Positions 32,964 to 41,774 of a stretch of DNA of 59,765 bases are shown here, piece after piece. Source of the DNA: Crocinitomicaceae bacterium TMED114 (GTDB lineage: Bacteria > Bacteroidota > Bacteroidia > Flavobacteriales_D > Sanyastnellaceae); NCBI GenBank assembly GCA_002172485.2, contig NHFP02000002.1, forward strand, positions 1 through 59,765, written 5' to 3'. A program made the position numbers and the translations under genes. Under the pieces are notes generated by a model, which saw nothing but the letters and a program-made list of their open reading frames with translations, made no database searches and had not been told where the DNA came from. The stretch's first letter is position 1. Each line of letters begins with the position of its first letter.

Positions 32964-34052
32964 TCACGCCATGCCCGGCGGACGGCCCCATCCTTTGGCC
33001 ACCAGGTGCTCGAGCAGCGGCTGCACAGTAGGGGAGGTCGCCACCCTGCGGCGAACCTGCAGCATCTCCATCAGGTGGTCACCTTGGTTCGCATCGGCAC
33101 TGTGGTCCATGCGTACGATGTGATTGAACTGGTCCATTTCCCCGACATCGAGCAATTGGAACTCGTGCAACACTGGCTCATAGCCCACGAGCAAACGGCG
33201 CCCCTCCGTTTCAGCCAATTCGAAGAAATGCGGCATGGTCAGGAACTCCAATTGCCAAGGCGCCATGTATCCGAGTGAGAAGTAGGGGTAATACCGCTCA
33301 ACACTGGGGATTCCACACGCCATCAGGCCGTTCCGAATGTTGTCCATCGCAGCACGGACCTGTGCACCCGTCGTTTGTGAGGGGTCAAAGTTCCGGTAGG
33401 CTCCCCAGCGCTTGGTGGGGGTATAGTACTCGAATTCCCCGAGCTCCAACTTGTAGTCGAAATCAGATGGCAAGTCCAAGACATAGCCTGGATAGTACCA
33501 CTTCAGCCCTGCAGACTGGCCGAATTCCACCTCCTTGAGCATGGTGTAAATGCCCAAGCCATATTTCCTGTAATCCGGGTGCTGTAGCCCGAGCAAACTG
33601 GCCATGGCCCGGTCGCCCATGTCGAAATAGCTCACGGCCACCAATTTGTCGCCGTCATACACGCAAACCTCCCGGGTGTCAAACACCGTTCGGTGAAATC
33701 CACTCGTGAGGTACTCGTTGAGGGTGGGGTGAATGAAGCCTTTGAATCGGGCCTTGTGCAACGTGTACAGGGCTTCTTTCTCAGCGTCGGGCTTGGCCCT
33801 TCCAATGCTGAACGTGAAGCGCCGATCGCAGCGACTCAGGCGCTTTCGCTGGCTCTTTTTCAGTTCGAACCGGTCGAGGTTCATTCGGATGTTGACTACA
33901 CCGAAGAGGCCGGACTCGATGCAAAGCAGGTCCACCTTGTACAACATGACGCTGCCGCGGAACCAGCCCGACGCCAGGTACTGGTCATAACGCTGAGGGG
34001 CCAGCTTCCGGGGGAAATGCGTCTGAACAAGCATCAAAGCAAGGTACGCCAT
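32964..34052 (-). CDS. Arginyl-tRNA--protein transferase-like (GNAT-fold) protein
   Basis: A 362-residue soluble protein resembling bacterial aminoacyl-tRNA protein transferases. ATE/Bpt-like features are FELKKSQRKRLSRCDRRF (about 62-79), LYTLHKARFKGFIHP, VSYFDMGDRAMASLLGLQHP, YRKYGLGIYTMLKEV and GLKWYYPGYVLD. In ATE and Bpt enzymes these blocks form the acceptor and tRNA-binding GNAT core that adds Arg or Leu to protein N-termini for N-degron degradation. The N-terminal Cys cluster of classical ATE1 is not evident. ClpS, which recognises N-degrons, is encoded in the same window. The precise amino acid transferred is unknown. It lies downstream of the aldehyde dehydrogenase gene. Confidence 0.75.
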   Translation of the reverse strand: MAYLALMLVQTHFPRKLAPQRYDQYLASGWFRGSVMLYKVDLLCIESGLFGVVNIRMNLDRFELKKSQRKRLSRCDRRFTFSIGRAKPDAEKEALYTLHKARFKGFIHPTLNEYLTSGFHRTVFDTREVCVYDGDKLVAVSYFDMGDRAMASLLGLQHPDYRKYGLGIYTMLKEVEFGQSAGLKWYYPGYVLDLPSDFDYKLELGEFEYYTPTKRWGAYRNFDPSQTTGAQVRAAMDNIRNGLMACGIPSVERYYPYFSLGYMAPWQLEFLTMPHFFELAETEGRRLLVGYEPVLHEFQLLDVGEMDQFNHIVRMDHSADANQGDHLMEMLQVRRRVATSPTVQPLLEHLVAKGWGRPPGMA

Positions 34053-34091
34053 CTCGGAGCCAAAGCCCTGTGCGCCATGCCCCCCGGCCGT

Positions 34092-35498
34092 TCACAAATG
34101 CCGGGACACCCACCGCGCCAAGGTCGCCTTGAATGGCGTGAATGGGGGATAGGACAGGGGGAGGGCCGTCAAAGGGAACTGCTTGCGCAGGACACTCCGC
34201 CGGTTGCTGAACTCATCGAATGCAGCGCGGCCATTGGCCCTTCCCGCTCCACTGGCTTGAACACCGCCAAACGGCAAATCAGGATTGGCAATCTGCACGA
34301 CAGTGGCGCCGACCCCCACCGTGCCCGAGCGCGTGGCGCCCAGCCAATGCCGAATTCGGGACCGATTTCGGCTGAAGATGTACATCGACAGCGGGTGGTC
34401 CTTGATGTGCATAATGCGTTCCGGCACCTCCTCCGGTCGCGTCCAGGTCAGCACCGGCAAAAGGGGGCCAAAGACCTCTTCCTGCATGACCCGCATGTCC
34501 GGTGTGATGTTGCCCAGCAAAGTGGGCTCCATGAAGCGGTGGGCTCGGTCGTAGCGGCCACCACACAACACGGTCGCACCTTTGGCCACCGCGTCGTCGA
34601 AGGTGTCCACCAAGCGATCAAACTGTACATCATTGACGATCCGGCCATAATCGCTGGACGCATCCACTTGGCTGCCGAACCAGCCCTCCCAAGTCTGACG
34701 AAATGCCTTGATCACCCCATCTGCTGCGCTCGATTCCACCAGCAAGTAATCCGGAGCAATGCAGACCTGACCAGCGTTCAACGCCTTGCCCCACGCCAAG
34801 CTCGGGACCACCTTGGCCGGATCCACGGTCGCGTCGAGAATGGCCGGACTCTTGCCACCCAACTCGAGGGTCAATGGCGTCAGGTGCTCAGCAGATGCTT
34901 GGATCACCTTCCGGCCCGTCTCGGTCCCTCCAGTGAAGAAGATGTGGTCAAAGGGGAGGGAGGTCAGGTGCGCGGCCTCCACTGGACCTCCAAGGACCAC
35001 GTGGACCCGGTCTGCAGGCAGGGACACTCTGAGCCAATCGGCCATGACCTTGGACGTTGCAGGCGCTTGTTCGGGAGGCTTCACCACGACCCGATTCCCT
35101 GCCGCCAACGCAGCGATGACCGGTTTCATCGTCAAGAGCAGTGGGAAGTTCCATGGTGCGATGACCAGCACCACGCCTTTGGGCTCGTTGACGATGTCGG
35201 AACGGGTGCCGAACAGCTGAAGGGGAGTGGGGCGCCGCTCCGGGCGCATCCAGTCGCCAAGGTGTCGCCGCATGAAGGCGATCTCCTTCCGAATCGGAAA
35301 GAACTCCGTCAAACGCGCTTCGGCCTCGGGCTTGCCCAAATCTTGGCGCAAGGCCTCAAGCAATGCCGTCTCATGGTCACGCAACCCGCGCAACATGCTG
35401 GCGAGCCATGCCCGTCGATCCCGCAAGGAAGAAGCCGGCTGGCTGCGGTGCGCCACACGCAGGGACTCAAACGCCCCGGTCAGTTCAGCCGGCGTCAA
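34092..35498 (-). CDS. NAD(P)-dependent aldehyde dehydrogenase (class 3-like)
   Basis: A 468-residue aldehyde dehydrogenase that oxidises aldehydes to acids. Key residues are N117 (VIAPWNFP), K140 (VVVKPPE), the glycine motif FTGGTETG (188-195), the general base E212 (LELGGKSP) and the nucleophile C246 (NAGQVCIAPDY). The short length and PWNFP/CIAPDY variants fit the class 3 or fatty-aldehyde branch. TTG 35498 is the start because it overlaps the SPFH-gene stop as TTGA and gives the normal N-terminus; the open frame continues antisense-like for 176 codons inside the SPFH gene. Its C-terminus (PLSYPPFTPFK) is also typical. The natural aldehyde is unknown. Confidence 0.92.
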   Translation of the reverse strand: MTPAELTGAFESLRVAHRSQPASSLRDRRAWLASMLRGLRDHETALLEALRQDLGKPEAEARLTEFFPIRKEIAFMRRHLGDWMRPERRPTPLQLFGTRSDIVNEPKGVVLVIAPWNFPLLLTMKPVIAALAAGNRVVVKPPEQAPATSKVMADWLRVSLPADRVHVVLGGPVEAAHLTSLPFDHIFFTGGTETGRKVIQASAEHLTPLTLELGGKSPAILDATVDPAKVVPSLAWGKALNAGQVCIAPDYLLVESSAADGVIKAFRQTWEGWFGSQVDASSDYGRIVNDVQFDRLVDTFDDAVAKGATVLCGGRYDRAHRFMEPTLLGNITPDMRVMQEEVFGPLLPVLTWTRPEEVPERIMHIKDHPLSMYIFSRNRSRIRHWLGATRSGTVGVGATVVQIANPDLPFGGVQASGAGRANGRAAFDEFSNRRSVLRKQFPLTALPLSYPPFTPFKATLARWVSRHL

Positions 35499-36481
35499 TC
35501 CTTCAGCAATTCCTTGATGCTGCCCACGCTGCCCAGCATGCCACTGGCTTCGTACGGCATGAAAACCGTGCGGGACTTGTCGTTGGAGCTCGCCATCATC
35601 TTTTCCAGCGCCTCCACATAGCGAATGGCAATCAGGTACTGGGTCGGGTCTGCCTTGGTCTGCTCCACGGCTTCCGCAATCTTCTTGATGGCTTCCGCCT
35701 CGGCCTTGGCCACCTTGAGCCGGGCTTCCGCTTGGCCCTCCGCCTCCAGAATGGCGGCCTGACGCTCGCCCTCCGCTTGGTTGATGTCGGCCCCCTTGCG
35801 GCCCTCGGCCTCGAGGATGGCGGCGGTCTTGGTGCCTTCGGCCTCGATGATTTGAGCGCGGCGACTCCGCTCTGCCCGCATCTGCTTCTCCATCGCCTCC
35901 TTGATGTCCTGCGGCGGGTTGATGTCTTGCAACTCGACCCGGTTCACCTTGACCCCCCACTTGTTGGTGGCGTCGTCGAGGATGGCGCGGAGCTTGGTGT
36001 TGATCGTGTCCCGGCTCGACAGGCACTCATCGAGTTCCAACTCACCCAGCACGTTCCGCAACGTCGTCTGGGTCAACTTCTCGATGGCGTTGGGCAGGTT
36101 GTTGATCTCATAGACGCTCTTCACGGGATCGACAATCTGGAAGTAGATCAAGCCATTGATTTCCGTGACCACATTGTCCCGGGTAATCACACTTTGCCGG
36201 GGGAAATCGAACACCGTCTCCCGAAGGTCAATCCGCTCGAGCAGCTTGAAAGCGGCCACCTGGTTGCCCATGGCATCTTCTTTGACATAGCGCCACACGC
36301 TTGGACGCGGCCGGTCAACGAAGGGGATGATGATGTTGATGCCTGCCGTGAGCGTGGTGCGGTAGCGCCCGAGGCGCTCGATGACCATGGCCTCGCTCTG
36401 CTTGATGATGCGGAGGCCGCGGACCACCACCACCGTGGCGAGGATGAGCAGGGCAATGGAGATAAAGGAAAAGCCTTCCAT
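35495..36481 (-). CDS. SPFH/Band 7 stomatin-like membrane protein
   Basis: A 328-residue membrane scaffold of the stomatin/QmcA group. One N-terminal transmembrane helix (about 5-22: FSFISIALLILATVVVVRG) is followed by the SPFH domain (about 22-200; ERLGRYRTTLTAGINIIIPF, then VITRDNVVTEINGLIYFQIV). A long Ala/Glu-rich coiled coil (about 205-290) follows. The NfeD-like gene immediately upstream is its usual partner. Such pairs form large oligomeric membrane microdomains involved in membrane protein quality control. The stop overlaps the aldehyde dehydrogenase TTG start. Confidence 0.94.
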   Translation of the reverse strand: MEGFSFISIALLILATVVVVRGLRIIKQSEAMVIERLGRYRTTLTAGINIIIPFVDRPRPSVWRYVKEDAMGNQVAAFKLLERIDLRETVFDFPRQSVITRDNVVTEINGLIYFQIVDPVKSVYEINNLPNAIEKLTQTTLRNVLGELELDECLSSRDTINTKLRAILDDATNKWGVKVNRVELQDINPPQDIKEAMEKQMRAERSRRAQIIEAEGTKTAAILEAEGRKGADINQAEGERQAAILEAEGQAEARLKVAKAEAEAIKKIAEAVEQTKADPTQYLIAIRYVEALEKMMASSNDKSRTVFMPYEASGMLGSVGSIKELLKD

Positions 36482-36486
36482 GGGGT

Positions 36487-36975
36487 TCAGGGTTTGTTGG
36501 GGGGAATGACAATGAGCACGTTCGACGCTGCGCGCACCACTTCAAGCAAATCGCCAACGGCAATGTTTCGGGGATCGTTCAAGCCAGCAGCACCTTCATC
36601 TCGGCGCCCGGACCAATCTTGAGGAAACTCAATCAGCCAATCGTCACCATCGATGCGGCCACGGCCGCGCCCCGTCTGGGCGTCAAAGGCTTGGGTCACC
36701 CGCACCATGCGGCCGGGCAGGGCATCCACACCCGTGCCCACGGATTCACCGCTGAACCACTTTCGCATCGCCAATGGGCGCAGAAAGACGAGGGACAGCA
36801 AGGCACCGATGGAGGCCGCAACGAATTGATATTCCCAAGCGTCGATCAACAAGCTGGTCAATCCGCCAGCCAAGGCCCCTACAGCCAAGGAGCCGAGCAC
36901 CAATCCCGGGACGAACGCCTCGCCGATTAGCAACGCCAGGACAATCAAAGTCCACCAATGCCAGGGCTCCATCAT
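36487..36975 (-). CDS. NfeD-like membrane protein
   Basis: A 162-residue protein with three or four transmembrane segments at the N-terminus (WTLIVLALLIGEAFVPGLVL, VGALAGGLTSLL, FVAASIGALLSLVFL) and a C-terminal OB-fold (about 85-160) that includes GRMVRVTQAFD and GDLLEVVRAASNVLIV. This is the short NfeD form that pairs with stomatin. ATG 36975 (MMEPWHW) is preferred; ATG 36999 is an alternative adding 8 residues. It lies 5 nt upstream of the stomatin gene and heads the five-gene run. Confidence 0.87.
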   Translation of the reverse strand: MMEPWHWWTLIVLALLIGEAFVPGLVLGSLAVGALAGGLTSLLIDAWEYQFVAASIGALLSLVFLRPLAMRKWFSGESVGTGVDALPGRMVRVTQAFDAQTGRGRGRIDGDDWLIEFPQDWSGRRDEGAAGLNDPRNIAVGDLLEVVRAASNVLIVIPPNKP

Positions 36976-37042
36976 GACGGCAAAATAAGGCAGACGCATC
37001 AGCTCCACTTGCCGTTTACCTTGCTTCCTGCGCAGAATCCAA

Positions 37043-37237
37043 TTGTCGGCCGCAATGCTCCTCTTGGTCGCAGGGTGCCAATCCATTGAACCCAAATCAG
37101 ATGCGACGCAGAATGCGGCACCAGCCGAATGGTTCATCGCCATCCATGATGGAGCAGGCCACTTTGATACCGAACAACTCTTCGCCACGCAACAGGCAGC
37201 CTATCGCGCCTCGCTGGAAGCTGCCCTGAAGCAAGGT
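37043..37237 (+). pseudogene. Truncated isoaspartyl peptidase/L-asparaginase N-terminus
   Basis: About 65 codons read as a lipoprotein-type leader (LLLVAGC) followed by EWFIAIHDGAGHFDTEQLF and a helix QQAAYRASLEAALKQG. This is the conserved start of Ntn-hydrolase isoaspartyl peptidases (normally IHGGAG). After Gly65 the homology stops; the frame runs on to 37642 but only as antisense of coaE. The Thr nucleophile region and all later motifs are missing, so this is a remnant. The Gly-to-Asp change in IHDGAG suggests decay. Together with the next remnant it fills the only stretch over 300 bp here without an intact gene. Confidence 0.6.
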
Positions 37238-37248
37238 AGGGGAGAAGC

Positions 37249-37349
37249 GGGGAGGGATCCACCACTTCAAATGTCAGGGTGTCTGGACATCCGTTGGCAT
37301 CGGACACGGCCACGACCCCTTCACCTGGCCACAACGCTGCCGGATTCAC
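37249..37349 (-). pseudogene. Remnant of a SprB-like repeat protein
   Basis: On the minus strand about 30 codons read GEGVVAVSDANGCPDTLTF followed by EVVDPSP, the typical end of one SprB-type repeat (tVtvtDanGC...tFtvtePsp). No signal peptide, further repeat or sorting domain follows. The segment lies between the coaE stop at 37363 and the truncated asparaginase-like fragment, in the opposite orientation to the latter. It looks like a relic of a large adhesin gene. Confidence 0.5.
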
Positions 37350-37362
37350 GCCATGTCAACCC

Positions 37363-37953
37363 TCACCGCAGGGCATTCAAAGCCGCCAACAATTGTGGAA
37401 TCAAAGGGACGTCACCCCCATTGTCCAACACCCGGTCCGCACGGGCCTCTACCTCGTTCGCAGGCCATTGCCGAGCCATCCGGCTCCGCACTTCAGCTTC
37501 TGTTTGGGCACTTCGCGACATGGCCCGTCTCAGACGAACGGATTCCGGTGCAGCTATAGCCCAGACGGCATCGCAATCGACATGGCTGCCCGACTCGTAC
37601 AGTATGGCCGCCTCTCGGAAGACAACCTCCGTCCCATGCTGACGCTGTTCGTCAGCCCAACGATTGAAACTGGAGCGGACCACCGGATGGACCAACGCAT
37701 TCAACGCGGAAAGCGCTTCGGGATCCGAAAACACGCGGCTGGCCAAGACCGACCGATTGAGGCTGCCCTCCCGAAGGAGAATGTCCTCGCCGAACAGCCC
37801 GACCACAGCTTTGAGCAACTCGGGATTGCGGTCATACAGCACCTTGGCTTCGGCGTCCGCATCGTACACGGGAAACCCCATGGTACGAAGGATGCGCGCC
37901 ACGGTCGATTTCCCCGCTCCAATCCCGCCTGTCAATCCGACACACCGGACCAT
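37363..37953 (-). CDS. coaE: Dephospho-CoA kinase
   Basis: A 196-residue P-loop kinase that phosphorylates the ribose 3'-OH of dephospho-CoA, the last step of coenzyme A synthesis. Walker A is GGIGAGKS (9-16). The DADAEAKVLYD block (about 31-41), LVHPVVRSSF and FREAAILYESG are typical of CoaE. The start is ATG 37953 (MVRCVGLTGG); ATG 38001 would add 16 low-complexity residues. The gene diverges from rpe. Downstream lies the remnant region 37000-37362. Confidence 0.95.
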   Translation of the reverse strand: MVRCVGLTGGIGAGKSTVARILRTMGFPVYDADAEAKVLYDRNPELLKAVVGLFGEDILLREGSLNRSVLASRVFSDPEALSALNALVHPVVRSSFNRWADEQRQHGTEVVFREAAILYESGSHVDCDAVWAIAAPESVRLRRAMSRSAQTEAEVRSRMARQWPANEVEARADRVLDNGGDVPLIPQLLAALNALR

Positions 37954-38046
37954 CTCATCGCCATCGGATGAAGGAGTGGGGGAGGATGTCGATAAAGCCA
38001 TGCTGCAATATTCGGACTCCATGCCGGAAGTCTCCATTTTCGCACC

Positions 38047-38703
38047 ATGGCCCACCTCATCGCCCCCTCCTTGCTCGCTGCCGATTTTGCCCACCTCGGC
38101 CGGGATGTCGACATGGTCGAACGCAGCCACGCCGATTGGCACCACATCGACGTCATGGATGGACTCTTCGTCCCCAACATCAGCTACGGGATGCCCGTCA
38201 TCGAGGCCATCGGTCGGCACGCCTCCAAACCAATGGATGTCCACTTGATGATGGAGGCTCCCGACCGTTACATCGGCCATTTTGCCAAGCTCAACGCCGC
38301 TGTCCTGACCGTTCATGCTGAAGCTTGCACCCACCTCCACAGAACCTTGGGCGCCATCCGGGAGGCGGGCATGAAGGCTGGTGTGGCCTTGAATCCACAC
38401 ACGCCGCTCTCCGCCATCGAAGAGGTGTTGGGCAACCTCGATCTGGTCTGCCTCATGAGCGTCAATCCTGGTTTCGGCGGACAAAAGTTCATTGCCAACA
38501 CCACATCCAAAGTGGCCCGATTGGCCGCCATTCGCGACACCGCAGGTGCCGAATTCCTCATCGAAGTGGACGGAGGCGTGGGGCGAGGAAATGCGGGAGA
38601 CCTGGTTCAGGCCGGTGCGGATGTGCTGGTCGCGGGAAGCAGTGTTTTCAAGGCAGAAGACCCGCTTGCAGAGATTGACGTGCTCAAAGCGGCAGGTCAA
38701 TAA
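38047..38703 (+). CDS. rpe: Ribulose-phosphate 3-epimerase
   Basis: A 218-residue TIM-barrel enzyme that interconverts ribulose-5-phosphate and xylulose-5-phosphate in the pentose phosphate pathway. Metal ligands and catalytic residues are visible in HHIDVMDGLFVPN (H33, D35), DVHLMM (H66) and FLIEVDGGV. The phosphate-binding motif VNPGFGGQ and AGSSVF complete the signature. ATG 38047 has a -7-like element CATTTTCG just upstream. Its 3' end overlaps the convergent VCBS/SprB gene by 7 nt. Confidence 0.96.
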   Translation: MAHLIAPSLLAADFAHLGRDVDMVERSHADWHHIDVMDGLFVPNISYGMPVIEAIGRHASKPMDVHLMMEAPDRYIGHFAKLNAAVLTVHAEACTHLHRTLGAIREAGMKAGVALNPHTPLSAIEEVLGNLDLVCLMSVNPGFGGQKFIANTTSKVARLAAIRDTAGAEFLIEVDGGVGRGNAGDLVQAGADVLVAGSSVFKAEDPLAEIDVLKAAGQ

Positions 38704-41282
38704 GCCGTCCGCAACAGAACGGTACCATCCACGTCCTCGACGAAAAGGATGCCGTGGGACGGAATTCCAGACGCCGATACAGGACAAGGACAGGCTCCTT
38801 CCATGTCCTGGTCCAAAGCAAGGCGGCCATCGACCGTGTAAATGCGGATGTGCAATTGCCTTCCGGCACCCCCAGTCAGCACAGGCACACCCTCGCGAAC
38901 ATGCCACATCAAGGGACTGCCTGACTCAGCATCCAACCCCAAATTCCACACCTCTTCCAATCCCAAGGTGATACAACCGTTGGCGTCCTGGATCACCCAA
39001 CTGTAAACCCCTTGGGACAGGCCAACCAACAGGGAATCCCATTCGGTCCCGTCGTTCCAAAGGATGTAGTAGGGTGGCGTGCCGCCAGACACTTCCAGTG
39101 CAATGGACGCATCCCCACCTTCGTCTTCCGGCGTCACCAAGGCGTTGAACGACAGGGGTTCAGGAAGGTCCACGGACCACGTGGTGTCCAGTTGGCATCC
39201 CGCCCCATCCGTCAAGCTGACCATCACCGGCCCATCCGCCAGGTCATCCGGGTTGACGCCATTCCAGTTGACCAGATAATCTGGCGTTCCGCCAGAGACC
39301 TCCACCAAGGCCGATGCGACATCCCCATGGCACAATGCGGGTTGATAGTCGAGGTACACACCCAATGCCGGTGGTTCAGGCAATGCGACAGTGTGAAGTT
39401 CCTGACAACCCGTTTCCGGATCGATTGTGATGAAATCCGACACGCCCGCCAAGGCCTCTACACCGCTCTCCAAGGAAGACCACGTCCAAGTGCCCGTGCC
39501 CTCAAATTGAACGTCCAAGCCTGAATCCGCAATCCACCCAACCAATCCAAGGTCCCCCGCACACAGAGGTTCGGTCCACTCGACGGTCAACGAATGGGGA
39601 GAAGCGGGCGCCCAGACCACAGTATCCGACCAGCTGAACAGCCCATTGAGCCACTCGCATTCCAGTACGTGCTCACCGGGCATCTCCAACAAAATGCTGT
39701 CCACATCCACAATGAGGCCATTCCAACGCTTCATGGGCGCATCGAAAGGGAAGTGCACCCACGCAGAGTCGCCGTGGCACATTCCACCGGACATCGCCGC
39801 TTGCGCGGTGGTTTCGCCCTCCACCAATCGAAGAAACTGATCAGAAGCCACATCGGTCCACACTTCCCGAGCGCCATTCGGCCAATCGACCACCACCGAA
39901 TCCACCAAGGTCTCTGCCGCCAATCCAAAGTAGCGGTGCGTCGACTGTTGGGTCATGTAGTCCGACCCGCACGTCAGCAGTTGTGTCTGGGTCAACCCGC
40001 CGGCGTGGACGGCAATGGTGGCACCGATGGCTTGACGGTTGCCTGCAGTGGCGCACAACTCCACCACGAGTCGGTGGGGAGGTGTGTCCTCATCTGGGGA
40101 GCTGTTCCTCAGGATTTGTGCAAAAGGTGCATTGCCAAAGGCGCAGACATCCGGTGCCAAGTCTTGGTCCACATCAAGGGCGCCCACCGCATAAATCTGG
40201 GTTTGCTCATTGGGCCAGAATTCCGACACATCGCTGAAAGGCGCGCCATAGGTGCCATTCATGTAGAAGTAGTTGTCGTAAGGGAGGGCGTTGGGAAACC
40301 GATATGTCCCGACCATGAGGTCACTCCACATGTCGCCATCCGCATCCACCCAGCAACCACCCCAGCTGTAGCGCATGCCGTCCACCCCCAAAGTGGGTCC
40401 GACGGACTGGTAGATTCCCCCCACATTGTCCATCATGACGTTGGGTTGGTCCTCCACGTTGGTGCAGAAAAACTCCATGTCCCCGTCGTTGTCGGGATCT
40501 CCAAGCGTGGCCGTCATGGCAAAAATTCCTTGGGCGAGGTTCAGGTCGGGCGCCACATCGACAAAAGAGCCATCGCCCATGTTGTGGTAGAGGGCATTCG
40601 GAAAAACCAATCGGTCGTTGATGACCCACAGATCCAACAGGCCATCGTCATTCTCATCGAACCAGACCCCCTGAAAGCTGTGCTGGAGGCCATTGCCTAC
40701 ACCTGCGACGTCCGTGACATCCGTGAAGTGGCCCGTCCCATCGTTGTTGAACAACAGGTTTTCCGACAGTCCCGTTGTCCCATCGTGGTACATGCACACG
40801 TAGACATCCAAGTCCCCATCTCCATCGTAATCGGCCAAGGCCAGCCCCCGGGCTTCGCCAGTATCATCGTCTGGAAAGCCCCTTGCAATGCCCTCTTCCG
40901 TCAAAGACAACCCATCCCGGATGAAGGCTTCAACCCGGCCAAAACGACGCGACACCAGCAAATCCAGATCGTCGTCGCCATCCAAATCCGACCAAATGAG
41001 TCCTTGGGCTTGGGCGTCGCCTTCCCAGAAATGGACCTGATCAAATCCACCGCCAGGCTGCTGTGCATAGGCCACAACGGAACCGTCACTGTTGGCCAAG
41101 GTCACATCCTCCAGACCATCGAGGTTAAAGTCTGCCAGGCTCATGCCACATCCCAACCAGCTCGCCTGAGTGGTCCCTTCCAACAAGTACAACTCCGTGT
41201 AGTCGTGCCATTGGGCCATCACAGGCTGAGTTCGTGCCAACCAAAAGATGGCCAACAAGAAGAAGAAGGCAGGAAATCTCAA
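38697..41282 (-). CDS. VCBS/ASPIC secreted protein with SprB-like repeats
   Basis: An 861-residue exported protein. A signal peptide (MRFPAFFFLLAIFWLARTQP...) ends near VMAQ. Residues about 25-390 contain FG-GAP/VCBS repeats (DFNLDGLEDV, DLDGDDDLDL, DYDGDGDLDV, DPDNDGDMEF). An ASPIC/UnbV domain follows (IGATIAVHAGG, HRYFGLAAETLVDSVVVDWP). Then come SprB-like repeats (PALCHGDVASALVEVSGGTP; ALEVSGGTPPYYILWNDGT) and a short C-terminal domain RIYTVDGRLALDQ that may be a degenerate type A sorting domain. TTG 41282 is preferred to TTG 41321 because it starts the signal peptide. The role is probably adhesive or carbohydrate-binding at the surface. Confidence 0.88.
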   Translation of the reverse strand: MRFPAFFFLLAIFWLARTQPVMAQWHDYTELYLLEGTTQASWLGCGMSLADFNLDGLEDVTLANSDGSVVAYAQQPGGGFDQVHFWEGDAQAQGLIWSDLDGDDDLDLLVSRRFGRVEAFIRDGLSLTEEGIARGFPDDDTGEARGLALADYDGDGDLDVYVCMYHDGTTGLSENLLFNNDGTGHFTDVTDVAGVGNGLQHSFQGVWFDENDDGLLDLWVINDRLVFPNALYHNMGDGSFVDVAPDLNLAQGIFAMTATLGDPDNDGDMEFFCTNVEDQPNVMMDNVGGIYQSVGPTLGVDGMRYSWGGCWVDADGDMWSDLMVGTYRFPNALPYDNYFYMNGTYGAPFSDVSEFWPNEQTQIYAVGALDVDQDLAPDVCAFGNAPFAQILRNSSPDEDTPPHRLVVELCATAGNRQAIGATIAVHAGGLTQTQLLTCGSDYMTQQSTHRYFGLAAETLVDSVVVDWPNGAREVWTDVASDQFLRLVEGETTAQAAMSGGMCHGDSAWVHFPFDAPMKRWNGLIVDVDSILLEMPGEHVLECEWLNGLFSWSDTVVWAPASPHSLTVEWTEPLCAGDLGLVGWIADSGLDVQFEGTGTWTWSSLESGVEALAGVSDFITIDPETGCQELHTVALPEPPALGVYLDYQPALCHGDVASALVEVSGGTPDYLVNWNGVNPDDLADGPVMVSLTDGAGCQLDTTWSVDLPEPLSFNALVTPEDEGGDASIALEVSGGTPPYYILWNDGTEWDSLLVGLSQGVYSWVIQDANGCITLGLEEVWNLGLDAESGSPLMWHVREGVPVLTGGAGRQLHIRIYTVDGRLALDQDMEGACPCPVSASGIPSHGILFVEDVDGTVLLRTAY

Positions 41283-41333
41283 GGCTTCAAACTGAACCCG
41301 GCAAATTAGGGAAACCTGCAAAAACTACCGGAT

Positions 41334-41630
41334 TTACCCTGCGGGCTCCACTTCAGCAGACAGGTCCCGCTCGAGCAGAGCGGTACAAATGGGCTCCAAC
41401 TCGTCATAGTCCCCATTTTTCACCGAACACTTGCCTTTGGTGTGCACAATCAAGGCGCACTGCTCGGCCTGCAAAAGCTCATGGCCACAATACGCCATGA
41501 GACATTCGATGACGTGATCGAACGTGTTGTGGTCGTCGTTGTACAACACGATGTGCCACCCACCCGACACGGCTGCATCCAACGCCACCTCCTCTTCGAC
41601 AAGGGTTTCTTCTTCGACTTGGGAGAACAT
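41334..41630 (-). CDS. clpS: ATP-dependent Clp protease adaptor ClpS
   Basis: A 98-residue adaptor that delivers N-degron substrates to the Clp protease. An acidic disordered N-terminus (1-22) precedes the core: WHIVLYNDDHNTFDHVIECL holds the N31-D32-D33 pocket that binds the substrate amino group, and CALIVHTKGKCSV contains the conserved histidine. ATG 41630 is preferred to the frame opening at 41642. An exact -7 element lies 16 nt upstream (41647-41654). An arginyltransferase-like gene in the same window could provide substrates. Confidence 0.93.
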   Translation of the reverse strand: MFSQVEEETLVEEEVALDAAVSGGWHIVLYNDDHNTFDHVIECLMAYCGHELLQAEQCALIVHTKGKCSVKNGDYDELEPICTALLERDLSAEVEPAG

Positions 41631-41646
41631 CAAATCCAACACAGTA

Positions 41647-41654
41647 CAAAGCTA
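41647..41654 (-). promoter_or_regulatory. -7 element TAGCTTTG for clpS
   Basis: On the minus strand this is TAGCTTTG, an exact TAnnTTTG match followed by TACT, 16 nt upstream of the clpS ATG. The same 12-mer TAGCTTTGTACT occurs upstream of phoH. A clear -33 TTG at the usual distance is not seen. Confidence 0.45.
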
Positions 41655-41774
41655 GCAAGGGAACCCAAGGAGAACCGAACCTGATATCTGCATCATATAC
41701 CCCGATTCACGCCACTTGAACCCCCTTTCTAGCAAACCGGAACAAACTGAGCGGCAGCGTGTTCAACTCTTGAA

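Noticed and set aside
37238-37642. Continuation of the asparaginase-like frame to 37642
   Set aside because: Past 37237 the translation loses all similarity and runs antisense to coaE, so it is not treated as part of a functional gene.
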